Part shown: in pieces, positions 39,649 to 48,830 of the stretch
Position numbering within the stretch: the stretch's first letter is position 1
Layout: each line of letters opens with the position of its first letter
Assembly (NCBI RefSeq): GCF_000815105.2
Contig: NZ_CP010310.2
Location: 1-64,000, forward strand
From: Pandoraea pulmonicola
Lineage (GTDB): Bacteria; Pseudomonadota; Gammaproteobacteria; Burkholderiales; Burkholderiaceae
Length of the DNA: 64,000 bases
Reading direction: 5' to 3'
Program-made: the position numbers and the translations under genes
The notes under the pieces: generated by a model
The model's database searches: none
What the model saw: the letters and a program-made list of their open reading frames with translations, nothing else
What the model was told of the DNA's origin: nothing

Positions 39649-42315
39649 TCAGAACGGCGCCGTCATCGTCAACCTCACGCCCTGCTGCAGCCCGCCCATC
39701 CCGGTGGTCGCGCTGTAATCGAGTCCGAACACCAGCGTGCGAGTCCTGAGCTTCGTTCCCACGCCAATCTGCACGCGATCGCTGCCGTAAGGGCTGCCGG
39801 GGACGAAATACACCGGCCCGCTCGACGCGAGATCCGCATACGCGAGTCCCGCCAGGCTCTGTCCGTTGAAGTCGTGCTGCAATTCGACGCGGATGTAGGG
39901 CGAGAACGTCCCGATGGGCGTCGCCTTCGCGAAACCCGCCCGCACACCCAGCGCCCCCGACAGCGTATTCACGTTTTGCTTGAAATACGTCAGCGCATTG
40001 AGTCCCGCGCCCGACTCGCTGTATTGATCGAGCGTCGAGCGCGACGCGCTCAGACGTCCGTACGGCGAGAACAACCAGTCGTCGCTGCGGTACTCATACC
40101 CGGCCGACAACGAGCCGAAGAACTGCTGGCCGTTGCGCTTGCCCGTCGCGTAATCGTTCGCGTCGATCACCCAGCGTCGCGAATCGAAGCTCAACGTCCC
40201 GAAGCCCGCCACGGCATCGACGAACAACGTCGGCGTCGGACGGAAGCTCGCGTACAGCGCGCCGCTGTAGCTATCGCCCGTGCTGCGCGTACCCGAGCTG
40301 CCGATATCGGTCGAATCGTGGCCGTAGCCCACGCCGGCCCCCAGCGAGAACTGGTCCGAAAACCGGTAATCCGCGCCCAGCGTCACGCCGCCCGTCGTGA
40401 AGCGAAACCCCGAGCGCTGCGCCGACGTGTTGGCGAAACCGAAGTCCACCGTCCCCGCCGTCCAAAACGCGAAGCGCCTGTCTTCGTTCGTACCCACGCC
40501 GGGCAGGTTCGGCGCGCTGCCATCGCCCGTTCCGATCCCGCTCGTGCCCACGGACTTGTCCCGCACGTCGAGACTGCGCGCCTTGCTCAGCGCCGTCGGA
40601 CTCGCGTCGCCGCGCAGACAGGCGTCGCGCTCTGAAATGCCGACGACGTCGTCGCAGCGCGATGCATCGCGCTTGCGCTGCGCGTTCGGCAGGATCACGT
40701 TAAGCCCGTTGCTCGACGGCGCGCGTCCCGTGCCGTGCAGCGCTTCGAGACGCGAGTTGTAGTTGCCGATCTGCGTTGTCGCAAACCGGCGTGCCGCTTC
40801 CACCTGTGCGCCGATCAGGCCGGAGACGTCAGGATCGGTCGACGGATCCTTGCGCGGCGCAACGGTGACGCGTGCGGTCGCCGGCGCCGATGTCGCGTTG
40901 GCGTTCGACAGTGTGTAGGTGACGATCGCCGTCCCGGCGAAGGCGGCCGCCGACGCGAAACGCAAGCTGTAGCGGTTGCCCGTCGCCCCGGCCGACGCCG
41001 GTGTGGCGATGAGCGTCACGGTACCCGCATTCGCCGGCGACACCGACACGATGTTCGCGGCCGTGAATGGCCCACCGATGGCGCCGCCGGTGATGTCAAT
41101 GTCCGTGGTGCCGTTGGCGTCGACCGTCGCTTGCAGGTTCGACGCCGCCACCGGCACCGCGGCTACCGTCACGGTCACGGCGATGGGCGCCGATGTGCCG
41201 AAGGCATTCGTGAGCGTATAGGCGAACGACACATTTCCATTCGTGGTCGCTGCCGGCGTGTAGACGATGTCTTCGCCATTCACGACGGCCGTGCCGCTCG
41301 AAGGCGACGTGGAGATTGCCACGCGCGTGAACGGTCCGCCCACCGCATTGGCCGTTGCATGGATGGTGACGGGCGTGCTCGAGGACGTCTGCGCCTGTAC
41401 CGCAGGTGCAGACGGAACCTGATTCGAAATCGCGGGGTTGATCGTGAGCGGCAGCGCTTTCGTCGTCGAAAACGGCGCGCCGGGGCCGGTCGAGCTGTCG
41501 GTGACCGTGATGGTGATGTTGTATGGCCCACCGGCTTGCGTCGGCGTCCCGGCAATGGCGCCATTGGAGATGCCCAACCCCGAAGGCAGACCGGTGATGG
41601 CGTAGTTGTAGGGCGCGGTGCCGCCGCTGACGGAAAGCGGCTGATTGTATGGCTGCCCGACGGTGCCGGCGGCCAGCGCGGTGGTATTGATCGCCAGTGT
41701 CGGGGCGACCGCCGTGTAGGTGAAGCGGTCGTTGCCGTTGGCGGCGCTCGTGCCGCCGGCGGACGTCACCGTGATATCGACCGTGCCGCTGCCGGGCGGC
41801 GACGTCACCGTGAGACTCGCCCCATTGTTGACGATCACGTTGGTTCCGGGCGTTGCGCCGAAAGACACGCCGGTGACGTCCACGAAATTGGTGCCGGTGA
41901 TCGTCACGACCGTCCCGCCAGTCGCCGGGCCGGAAGCCGGCGAGACCCCCGAGACGGTCGGCACGCCCACAAAGGTGTATGCGGCGGCCACCGACGTTGC
42001 GTCGCCCGGTACGGCAACGGTGACGGTCGAAGGCCCCACGGCCTGTGGCGGTGTGATCGCGGTGAGGTGCGAGGGGTCGATAACGACGACGTTCGCGGCC
42101 AACGCGCCTCCGAAAGTCACCGTCGTCGCTCCTTGGACGAACCCGCTGCCCGTCAGCGTCACCGGCGCGCCGCCCGCCGAAGGTCCGCTGGGAGGAGAAA
42201 CCGAGGTGAGGGACACGGCTGCGATGGCCGATGACGCACTTGAAAACATCAGTACGGCAAGCACGGCGCGAAACCCATTGCGCCAGGACGCGGGCAGTCC
42301 GCCGCGAATATTCAT
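39649..42315 (-). CDS. Autotransporter with IPT/TIG and Ig-like passenger
   Basis: An 888-residue surface protein. A signal peptide covers residues 1-33. Two IPT/TIG-type domains follow (LTSVSPPSGPSAGGAPVTL, and VSGVSPASGPATGGTVVTI near residue 116). A putative Ig domain comes next (about 205-295; GLPSGLGISNGAIAGTP), then two more Ig-like repeats to about residue 490. The last 280 or so residues form an autotransporter beta-barrel that starts near RRFAFWTAG and ends in the terminal phenylalanine of TMTAPF. Passenger domains of this type usually adhere to surfaces or cells. The gene stands alone and converges on lysP. Confidence 0.88.
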   Translation of the reverse strand: MNIRGGLPASWRNGFRAVLAVLMFSSASSAIAAVSLTSVSPPSGPSAGGAPVTLTGSGFVQGATTVTFGGALAANVVVIDPSHLTAITPPQAVGPSTVTVAVPGDATSVAAAYTFVGVPTVSGVSPASGPATGGTVVTITGTNFVDVTGVSFGATPGTNVIVNNGASLTVTSPPGSGTVDITVTSAGGTSAANGNDRFTYTAVAPTLAINTTALAAGTVGQPYNQPLSVSGGTAPYNYAITGLPSGLGISNGAIAGTPTQAGGPYNITITVTDSSTGPGAPFSTTKALPLTINPAISNQVPSAPAVQAQTSSSTPVTIHATANAVGGPFTRVAISTSPSSGTAVVNGEDIVYTPAATTNGNVSFAYTLTNAFGTSAPIAVTVTVAAVPVAASNLQATVDANGTTDIDITGGAIGGPFTAANIVSVSPANAGTVTLIATPASAGATGNRYSLRFASAAAFAGTAIVTYTLSNANATSAPATARVTVAPRKDPSTDPDVSGLIGAQVEAARRFATTQIGNYNSRLEALHGTGRAPSSNGLNVILPNAQRKRDASRCDDVVGISERDACLRGDASPTALSKARSLDVRDKSVGTSGIGTGDGSAPNLPGVGTNEDRRFAFWTAGTVDFGFANTSAQRSGFRFTTGGVTLGADYRFSDQFSLGAGVGYGHDSTDIGSSGTRSTGDSYSGALYASFRPTPTLFVDAVAGFGTLSFDSRRWVIDANDYATGKRNGQQFFGSLSAGYEYRSDDWLFSPYGRLSASRSTLDQYSESGAGLNALTYFKQNVNTLSGALGVRAGFAKATPIGTFSPYIRVELQHDFNGQSLAGLAYADLASSGPVYFVPGSPYGSDRVQIGVGTKLRTRTLVFGLDYSATTGMGGLQQGVRLTMTAPF

Positions 42316-42701
42316 TCTTGTTTCCCCGAATTGCTGACTTCCGTTACGCCGCGATCGGTTTCGATGGACCGCCGCCGGTGCTGCGTTCTTATACGCCGAG
42401 ATCGTTGCCGTTCGATGAATGTTCTCTAGTCCTGATCAATGCCCGGCAAGTCGCGCGAAAGAGTAAAAAAGCTTTAATTTTCCGTCAAGCGCCGTACGAC
42501 TCCCAACAAGGGCGCGCGGTCGGATCCGCGGGTAATCACCGACGTTTTTCGCACTTTTCCGGATTCCTGCCGACGTCCCACCGGCTCGAACGGCCATCGA
42601 CGTCCTGTGCCCAGCGGGCCTGGTCGCACGCAAAAGAAGCCCCATAAGTCTCTCGACCATGGGGCTTCCTCATTGCAAGGCGCGTTACACCCACTGCTCC
42701 G
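42316..42701. other. 385-base gap: autotransporter promoter and fmdB terminator
   Basis: The left half, with an AT-rich patch near 42460-42480, should contain the promoter of the minus-strand autotransporter. The right end holds the fmdB terminator. No gene is supported here. Confidence 0.5.
42636..42668 (-). terminator. Terminator of the fmdA-fmdB unit
   Basis: GAAGCCCCAT and ATGGGGCTTC form a stem; on the minus strand it is followed by TTTTG. It lies about 35 bases beyond the fmdB stop. Confidence 0.75.
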
Positions 42702-43046
42702 CTAGTGGCTGATCATCCACGGCCGTCCGGCCGGTCGCTTGAGGCCATTCGAAGCTTCGCGGCTCGCGCCGGCCAGCGCCACCTTGCCGCCGGAGCAGCA
42801 ACTGCATCCTGCGCGGTGAGGCCGTGACGGCGCGTCGCCAGAGTGGCGCGGTGCATTCGAAGCCCGCTCATTGGTCGCATGAGCGGAGCGACGCGTGCTT
42901 TCCATCAGCGCCAGCGACGGCGCGGTAATCATTCGCGTTCCCTCGACGCCACAGTCCGGGCAATGGCATGGGGCGTCGCGGTCCGCGATCCGCCGCATCA
43001 GCACAAAGGGTCCACAGGTGCCACATTCGTAGTCGTATATCGGCAT
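42702..43046 (-). CDS. fmdB: FmdB-family zinc ribbon protein
   Basis: The 114-residue protein begins MPIYDYECGTCGPF and contains a second pair CHCPDCG, giving the four-cysteine zinc ribbon of the FmdB family, a regulatory protein first described with formamidase. It has an extra C-terminal tail with GCSCCSGG. The ATG at 43046 has a GGAGAC site; six codons of open frame upstream are discounted. It follows formamidase by 25 bases on the same strand, so it is the second gene of that operon. Confidence 0.9.
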   Translation of the reverse strand: MPIYDYECGTCGPFVLMRRIADRDAPCHCPDCGVEGTRMITAPSLALMESTRRSAHATNERASNAPRHSGDAPSRPHRAGCSCCSGGKVALAGASREASNGLKRPAGRPWMISH

Positions 43047-43071
43047 GGTCGTCTCCGTGTCGCGCAACGCA

Positions 43072-44310
43072 TCACGACTTCACGAGGTCGGGCGAACACG
43101 GCATGTCGACCCCACCCTTCACGTGACGCACCGGGCCGTCGGCGTTCGGACGGATGTCGAAATCGAAGATCTGCGTTGGCAGCCACAGCGTCGCACAGGC
43201 GTTCGGAATATCGACCACGCCGCTGATGTGCCCCTGCACCGGCGCACAGCCGAGTATCGAATACGCCTGTGCCCCCGAGTACCCGAACTTCTTCAGGTAC
43301 TCGATGGCGTTCAGACAGGCCTGGCGGTAGGCCACCGTCACGTCGAGGTAGTGCTGCCCGCCTTGCTCGTCCACCGAAATTCCTTCGAAGATCAGATAGT
43401 CGTTGTATGCTGGCGTAATCGGGCTCGGCTGAAACACCGGATTGCGAATGCCGTACTTCGCCATCCCGTCCTTGATCACGTTCACGCGCATGTGCACCCA
43501 CCCGGCCATTTCGATGGCGCCGCAGAACGTGATTTCGCCGTCGCCCTGGCTGAAGTGCAGATCCCCGACCGACAGGCCCGCCCCGTCGACGTACACCGGG
43601 AAGAAGACCTTCGAGCCGCGCGACAGATCCTTGATGTCGCAATTGCCGCCATGCTCGCGAGGCGGCACGGTGCGCGCGCCCGTCGCGGCCGCCTTGTCCC
43701 GGGCGGCGCCGGAGAGCTTGCCCATATGCGCTGTCGCGGCGAACGGCGGATTCGCCAGGGGCGGCACCCGCTCGGGCGCCGTCGCGATCAGCCCGGTCTC
43801 GCGCGCGTTCCACGTCTCCAGCAGCTTGGGGTCAGGCAGACAGCCGATGAGCCCCGGATGAATCATCCCCGCGAAACTGACGCCGGGGATATGGCGCGAA
43901 CTCGTGTACAACCCATGGAAGTCCCAGATCGACTTCTGCGCATGCGGGAAGTGTTCGGTCAGGAAACCGCCCCCGTTCGTCTTCGAGAAGAAGCCATTGA
44001 AACCCCATTGACTGTCCGCCTTGGCGCCAATGTCGAGCAGGTCGACCACGAGCAGATCGCCCGGTTCCGCGCCTCGCACTCCCACGGGACCCGAGAGGAA
44101 ATGCACGATCGACAGATCGATGTCGCGCACGTCGTCCGCACTGTCGTTGTTCTTGATGAAACCACCGGTCCAGTCGTAGGTTTCAAGAATGAAATCGTCG
44201 CCGGGCTTCACCCAACACGCCATCGGAATATCCGGATGCCAACGGTTATGGACTTGCTCGTTTTCGTACGCGGACTGGTTCAGGTCGACCTTGATGAGAG
44301 TTTCAGCCAT
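43072..44310 (-). CDS. fmdA: Formamidase
   Basis: The 412-residue cytoplasmic enzyme hydrolyses formamide to formate and ammonia. The start MAETLIKVDLNQSAYEN and the segments HNRWHPDIPMA, VHFLSGPVGVRGAEPGDLL and SKVFFPVYVDGAGLSVGDLH are those of the acetamidase/formamidase family. I used the ATG at 44310 because it matches the family start and has an AGGAG site; seven further codons are open upstream. fmdB follows in the same operon. The pathway supplies nitrogen, which fits the glutamate dehydrogenase gene divergently placed next to it. Confidence 0.95.
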   Translation of the reverse strand: MAETLIKVDLNQSAYENEQVHNRWHPDIPMACWVKPGDDFILETYDWTGGFIKNNDSADDVRDIDLSIVHFLSGPVGVRGAEPGDLLVVDLLDIGAKADSQWGFNGFFSKTNGGGFLTEHFPHAQKSIWDFHGLYTSSRHIPGVSFAGMIHPGLIGCLPDPKLLETWNARETGLIATAPERVPPLANPPFAATAHMGKLSGAARDKAAATGARTVPPREHGGNCDIKDLSRGSKVFFPVYVDGAGLSVGDLHFSQGDGEITFCGAIEMAGWVHMRVNVIKDGMAKYGIRNPVFQPSPITPAYNDYLIFEGISVDEQGGQHYLDVTVAYRQACLNAIEYLKKFGYSGAQAYSILGCAPVQGHISGVVDIPNACATLWLPTQIFDFDIRPNADGPVRHVKGGVDMPCSPDLVKS

Positions 44311-44733
44311 TGCGCTCGCTCCTGGGTTCAAATGCCGGTGTGGGCCACCGGCGTTTTAATGGACGCCATCCGGCGTCGGTCTTGCTCAGAGAGGTATTCG
44401 CGGACGTACTGATACATCGACTACCGAGACATTTCGCCGCATCGGATCCCAGGGGGCAGCCAGGCGACAGGACGGACCCAGTATAAATGTTTCGGCATGC
44501 TTGTCTTTATTCCTGCCGTCCGCCATGGAAGGCGAAGTCATCTCGATTGCTGCATACCGGCAAAGACGAACGCCCCACCCACGATCGCCGGCGCGCCCTT
44601 TGCACGACTTGCCGTTGCAGCACAACCTGCTGAAAATCCCACCCAGATTTCCGTATTTTTGCCGTACCGATGTCCCCAAATGGTGCAAAATGCTGTTCCG
44701 CACAAGAACAAGCACCATCGATGGGCGTCCGAA
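44311..44733. promoter_or_regulatory. Divergent control region of fmdA and gdhA
   Basis: A 423-base gap lies between two nitrogen-metabolism genes that point away from each other. An open frame in phase with gdhA runs back to 44497, but its sequence is not that of glutamate dehydrogenase and I treat it as non-coding. I cannot name promoter boxes with certainty. Confidence 0.45.
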
Positions 44734-46077
44734 ATGAAATATCAATCACTTGATGAGTTCCTGCGCTTTACCGCCGAGCGCAATCCTGGCCAACCGGAGT
44801 TCCTGCAGGCTGTCACGGAGGTGATGGAAAGCCTTTGGCCCTACATTTCGAAACATCCGAAGTATGCCGAGCACGGCCTGCTCGACCGTCTGGTCGAGCC
44901 CGAGCGCATCGTCATGTTCCGGGTGTCGTGGGTCGACGATCATGGCGACGTGCAGGTCAATCGCGGCTATCGCATCCAGCACAGCTCGGCCATCGGGCCG
45001 TACAAGGGCGGTCTGCGCTTCCATCCGTCGGTCAACCTGTCGATCCTCAAGTTCCTCGCCTTCGAGCAGACCTTCAAGAACGCGCTGACCACGTTGCCCA
45101 TGGGCGGCGGCAAGGGCGGCTCCGACTTCGACCCGAAGGGCAAGAGCCCCGGTGAAGTCATGCGCTTCTGCCAGGCGTTCGTGAGCGAACTGTTCCGTCA
45201 CGTCGGCAGCGACACGGACGTGCCCGCCGGAGACATCGGCGTGGGCGGTCGCGAGGTCGGCTTCATGGCCGGCATGATGAAGAAGCTCTCGAACCGCGCC
45301 GACTGCGTGTTTACCGGCAAGGGGCTGTCCTTCGGCGGCTCGCTGATCCGTCCGGAGGCCACCGGCTACGGCACCGTCTACTTCGCCGAGGAAATGCTCA
45401 AGCAGTCCGGCCGCGGTTTCGACGGCCTGCGTGTGAGCGTGTCCGGCTCCGGCAACGTCGCACAGTACGCCGTCGAGAAGGCGATGGCCCTCGGCGCCAA
45501 GGTCGTCACGGTGTCCGATTCGAGCGGCACGGTCGTCGACGAAGACGGTTTCACTCCCGAAAAGCTGGCTGAGTTGATGGACGTGAAGAACCATCACTAC
45601 GGACGCGTGAGCGACTACGCGCAACGTACCGGTCTCACCTTTCTGGCAGGCCAGCGCCCGTGGCACGTGCCGGTCGACGTCGCGTTGCCCTGCGCCACGC
45701 AGAACGAACTGAACGACGACGATGCCGCGACGCTCATCGCCAACGGCGTGATCTGCGTCGCGGAAGGGGCCAACATGCCGTCCACCAACGAGGCGGCGAA
45801 ACGCTTCGAGGGTCACGGCGTTCTCTACGCACCGGGCAAGGCGAGCAACGCCGGCGGCGTTGCCACGTCGGGACTGGAAATGAGCCAGAACGCCATGCGC
45901 ATCTCCTGGCCGCGCGAGGAAGTCGATGCGCGTCTGCACGACATCATGCGCAGCATCCACGAGGTCTGTCTGCACCACGGTCGTCGCGCGGACGGCTCGG
46001 TCAGCTATGTGAACGGTGCTAACGTCGCCGGCTTCGTGAAGGTTGCCGACGCCATGTTGGCGCAAGGCGTGATCTGA
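44734..46077 (+). CDS. gdhA: NADP-specific glutamate dehydrogenase
   Basis: The 447-residue enzyme makes glutamate from 2-oxoglutarate, ammonia and NADPH. Length and sequence match the hexameric E. coli type: YKGGLRFHPSVNLSILKFL near residue 90, the catalytic lysine region LPMGGGKGGSDFDPKG near residue 123, and the nucleotide-binding SGSGNVAQYAVEK near residue 238. The ATG at 44734 gives exactly the family length. It ends in a strong terminator. It faces away from formamidase, which releases ammonia, a plausible functional link. Confidence 0.96.
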   Translation: MKYQSLDEFLRFTAERNPGQPEFLQAVTEVMESLWPYISKHPKYAEHGLLDRLVEPERIVMFRVSWVDDHGDVQVNRGYRIQHSSAIGPYKGGLRFHPSVNLSILKFLAFEQTFKNALTTLPMGGGKGGSDFDPKGKSPGEVMRFCQAFVSELFRHVGSDTDVPAGDIGVGGREVGFMAGMMKKLSNRADCVFTGKGLSFGGSLIRPEATGYGTVYFAEEMLKQSGRGFDGLRVSVSGSGNVAQYAVEKAMALGAKVVTVSDSSGTVVDEDGFTPEKLAELMDVKNHHYGRVSDYAQRTGLTFLAGQRPWHVPVDVALPCATQNELNDDDAATLIANGVICVAEGANMPSTNEAAKRFEGHGVLYAPGKASNAGGVATSGLEMSQNAMRISWPREEVDARLHDIMRSIHEVCLHHGRRADGSVSYVNGANVAGFVKVADAMLAQGVI

Positions 46078-46101
46078 GCGACGGACCACCTCCCGCCGCA
46101 C

Positions 46102-46139
46102 AAGGGCTGAATCCGGAACACCGGGTTCAGCCCTTTTTT
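46102..46139 (+). terminator. Terminator of gdhA
   Basis: AAGGGCTGAATCCGG pairs with CCGGGTTCAGCCCTT around a short AACA loop, followed by six T residues. Confidence 0.88.
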
Positions 46140-46294
46140 CATCGGGCAAAAAAACCGCCGACGAAGCGGCGGAAAGAGGGAGTCTCCACGTGCGGTTTCG
46201 TGGTGTCCCTTCCGTTGCATGAACCTCATCCTGGACGCAGCCATTGCCGTTCCATCGCCGCACGCGGTCACTGTCCTGCGCGGCATATCGCGGC

Positions 46295-46927
46295 CTATTG
46301 GTTGGGGAACACCTTCTTCTCCAGCGCTTGCGCCATGCTCAATTCGCGATGGAGCGTCGTGAGCGCGGACGTCGCAAACTTTCGGATATCGGCCTCCCGG
46401 CCGTGCTTCGCTTCGTCCTCGTACACGAGGATGATCCTGCGCAACGCGGCCGATCCCGCGACCGACAGGTAATGCCGATCCACGGCGGGAAGTTGCTTGC
46501 TTGCCATCTCGTTCAGGTTGGACTGATTCGGCGGCGCGTTCGGCGTTTCGATCGAATGCCGCATGCTCAGACTATGAAGCGCTTCGGCGAGCTTCTCGTG
46601 TTCGAGGCTCATCCGACCCGCGTATGCGCGAATTTCCGAGTTTCCCGTCTCGTGCGCGATGACCCGGCTCGCGGCGATCTGATCTCGGCTGAAGCCGACT
46701 GCCGCGGCAAGGAATTCGGCGTCCATGTCCGTCGCGCTGCGGGCCTGGCCCTCGTCCGTGGTCGCCGGCGACATCGCATCGTCACGGTGACCCGCGCCGA
46801 GCCCGCTGCCCGCCGCGAAACTCTGGGCGCAAGCGCCCACGGTGAACAACACGAGAGCCGCAACACGGCCCGCGCAAACGCACCCCCGCCCGGTTTTGCC
46901 TGTCAGCATTCGATGGCTCGTGCGCAT
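46295..46927 (-). CDS. DUF4142 family secreted helical protein
   Basis: The 210-residue protein has an N-terminal signal peptide (hydrophobic RVAALVLFTVGACAQSFAA, residues 21-39) and a ferritin-like helical domain of the DUF4142 family. Recognisable pieces are DAEFLAAAVGFSRDQIAAS, AYAGRMSLEHEKLAEAL and IILVYEDEAKHG. Such periplasmic proteins are often induced by stress; the biochemical role is unknown. It is a single gene on the minus strand. Confidence 0.85.
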   Translation of the reverse strand: MRTSHRMLTGKTGRGCVCAGRVAALVLFTVGACAQSFAAGSGLGAGHRDDAMSPATTDEGQARSATDMDAEFLAAAVGFSRDQIAASRVIAHETGNSEIRAYAGRMSLEHEKLAEALHSLSMRHSIETPNAPPNQSNLNEMASKQLPAVDRHYLSVAGSAALRRIILVYEDEAKHGREADIRKFATSALTTLHRELSMAQALEKKVFPNQ

Positions 46928-47258
46928 GGGGACTCCCGTCGTCTGGAACCGCGCCGTGAATGACGCTCACCCCCCTATATGCAAATTGCATACCGGCTTC
47001 GCGCCCCCGCCGCGAGCACCGCATCACGAACGCCCATTGCCCGGCGACGCCCGGAACCGGGTGTAAATTGGAAAAAGTTGTACCGAAGCACTGATCCGCT
47101 GTCTGCGACACGACAGCCGTCATGCGTCCGTCCGACAGCCGGATTGGCAGTCACCGGGATTCGTTCTCGGAGATACGGCCGGACGAAAGCGGTGGAGTGG
47201 GGCATCGGGCGAGCCGGAACGCGGTGCGGTGCACTGAGTGGACTTGCACCGCGATACC
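46928..47258. other. 331-base gap without a supported gene
   Basis: It holds the promoter of the DUF4142 gene on its left side. Open frames crossing it have skewed composition and no ribosome site. No clear terminator for the sigma-54 regulator ending at 47259 is visible. Confidence 0.4.
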
Positions 47259-48614
47259 TTATGCCGCTCCGGTCTTTCCGTCGCCATCGAGACGGTTGTA
47301 CAGCGTCTTCAGACTGACATCGAGAATTTCCGCGGCGTGCGCCTTGATCCCGCCGCATTTTGCGAGCGTGGCGTTGACCAATGCGCGGTCGAGCTCCTCG
47401 AGCGTGGATTCCACGGGAAGAACCACCGCATCGTCGGACGTAATGGCCTCGTCCGCTTCCAGCATCGCGGGACGCGGAAGCGATTCGATGACGTCGCCCT
47501 CGGTCAGGATGTGGGCGCGCTGCACGAGATTTCGCAGCTCGCGAACATTGCCATCCCAGGAATAGTGGCCAAGCGCTTCGAGTGCGCCTTCGGAAAAGCG
47601 CATGCGCCGCCCGCTGCGCTCCGAAAATTCGCGCAGGAACGCATTGGCCAGCATGGCGATGTCGTCGCCGCGCTCTCTCAGGGGCGGCATGGTGATGGGA
47701 AACACGTTCAGTCGATGGAACAGGTCCAGGCGGAACGTGCCGCGCTCCAACGCCTTCTCGGGAGCCACATTGGTTGCGGCGACGATTCTCACGTCGACTT
47801 CGATTTCCTGACTGCCGCCCAGCCGCGTGAGGCGTCCCGTCTCCAGCACGCGCAACAGTTTCACCTGCGACGCCAGCGGCATCTCCGTGACTTCATCCAG
47901 AAAGAGCGTGCCGCCATGCGCCCGCTCGAAGAAGCCTTTGTGCTGTCGATCCGCGCCGGTGAAGCTGCCCCGGTCGTGACCGAACAATTCGCTCTCGACC
48001 AGATTCGCCGCGATGGCGCCGCAGTTCACCGCGACGAACGGCCCTTTGCGGCGCAGGCTCAAGTCGTGCACCGTCTGCGCGGCCAGCTCCTTGCCCGTGC
48101 CCGATTCGCCGGTGAGCATCACCGATGCCTCGCTCGGCGCAACGCGCGCGATCGCCTCATAGATTTTCTGCATCGCCGGCGAGCTTCCCAGCATTCGACC
48201 GAATCTGCCGAGACGCTGCAACTGTGCGCGCAGATCGGCGATCTCCGCCCGGAGCTCGTCGGTGCGGGGCACGCGCGCGAGAATCGTATCCAGCCGCTGA
48301 ACGTTGATCGGCTTTTGCAGATAGTCGGCGGCGCCGTGCCGCAACGCCTCGATGGCCGATTCGACGCTGGCGTTCGCCGTCATCGGCACCATCTCGACGT
48401 TCAGGCCGCTCGGTAACGCTTCGAACAGTTCCAGACCGTTGCCGTCAGGCAGGGACAGCTCCATGAACACGACATCCGGCACCCGGCTGCGAATCTTGCA
48501 GCGGGCCTCGGCAAGCGTTCCTACGGCATCGTTCGCCAACTGTTGTGCCGTGGCGGCGGCGCCCAGCATCGTACGCGTGGATTCGTCGCCGTCGACGATC
48601 AATACATATGGCAT
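47259..48614 (-). CDS. NtrC-type sigma-54 activator with altered receiver domain
   Basis: The 451-residue regulator has a receiver domain (1-120), an AAA+ sigma-54 activation domain (about 140-370) and a Fis-type helix-turn-helix at the C-terminus (LDVSLKTLYNRL). The AAA+ part shows TGESGTGKE, the sigma-54 contact loop as GSFTGA, and DEVTEMP. In the receiver, the acidic pocket (Asp8, Asp10), Thr79 and Lys101 are kept, but the phospho-acceptor position is Glu52 (VVFMELSLPDG) instead of Asp. The protein may therefore act without phosphorylation. No histidine kinase gene is adjacent. It is divergent from a receiver-less paralogue. Target genes are unknown. Confidence 0.88.
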   Translation of the reverse strand: MPYVLIVDGDESTRTMLGAAATAQQLANDAVGTLAEARCKIRSRVPDVVFMELSLPDGNGLELFEALPSGLNVEMVPMTANASVESAIEALRHGAADYLQKPINVQRLDTILARVPRTDELRAEIADLRAQLQRLGRFGRMLGSSPAMQKIYEAIARVAPSEASVMLTGESGTGKELAAQTVHDLSLRRKGPFVAVNCGAIAANLVESELFGHDRGSFTGADRQHKGFFERAHGGTLFLDEVTEMPLASQVKLLRVLETGRLTRLGGSQEIEVDVRIVAATNVAPEKALERGTFRLDLFHRLNVFPITMPPLRERGDDIAMLANAFLREFSERSGRRMRFSEGALEALGHYSWDGNVRELRNLVQRAHILTEGDVIESLPRPAMLEADEAITSDDAVVLPVESTLEELDRALVNATLAKCGGIKAHAAEILDVSLKTLYNRLDGDGKTGAA

Positions 48615-48830
48615 GGAGGCTCCATGTTCTGTGTGCGAACTACATCGTTCTGCGAGATTTCGTATCTAAGTACAGTCCGTTCGACGCGCGCCAATAAAAC
48701 ATTTCTATCCCGTCGTGGACATCGAAAAGAATTATTGATGTAACTTGCCCGTATGTTTCCCCTCTCTATAGTTAAGCTGTACGTTTCCTTGCGAAGTTAA
48801 CAACTGAGGATCGAATTCTGGGAGGAATCG

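Noticed and set aside
40735..42234. A 499-residue plus-strand frame opposite the autotransporter
   Set aside because: It is very Arg/Gly-rich with no motif; the autotransporter on the other strand has a signal peptide, domains and a barrel.
44497..44733. N-terminal extension of glutamate dehydrogenase
   Set aside because: The extra 79 residues have no similarity to the family, and the ATG at 44734 gives exactly the usual 447 residues.
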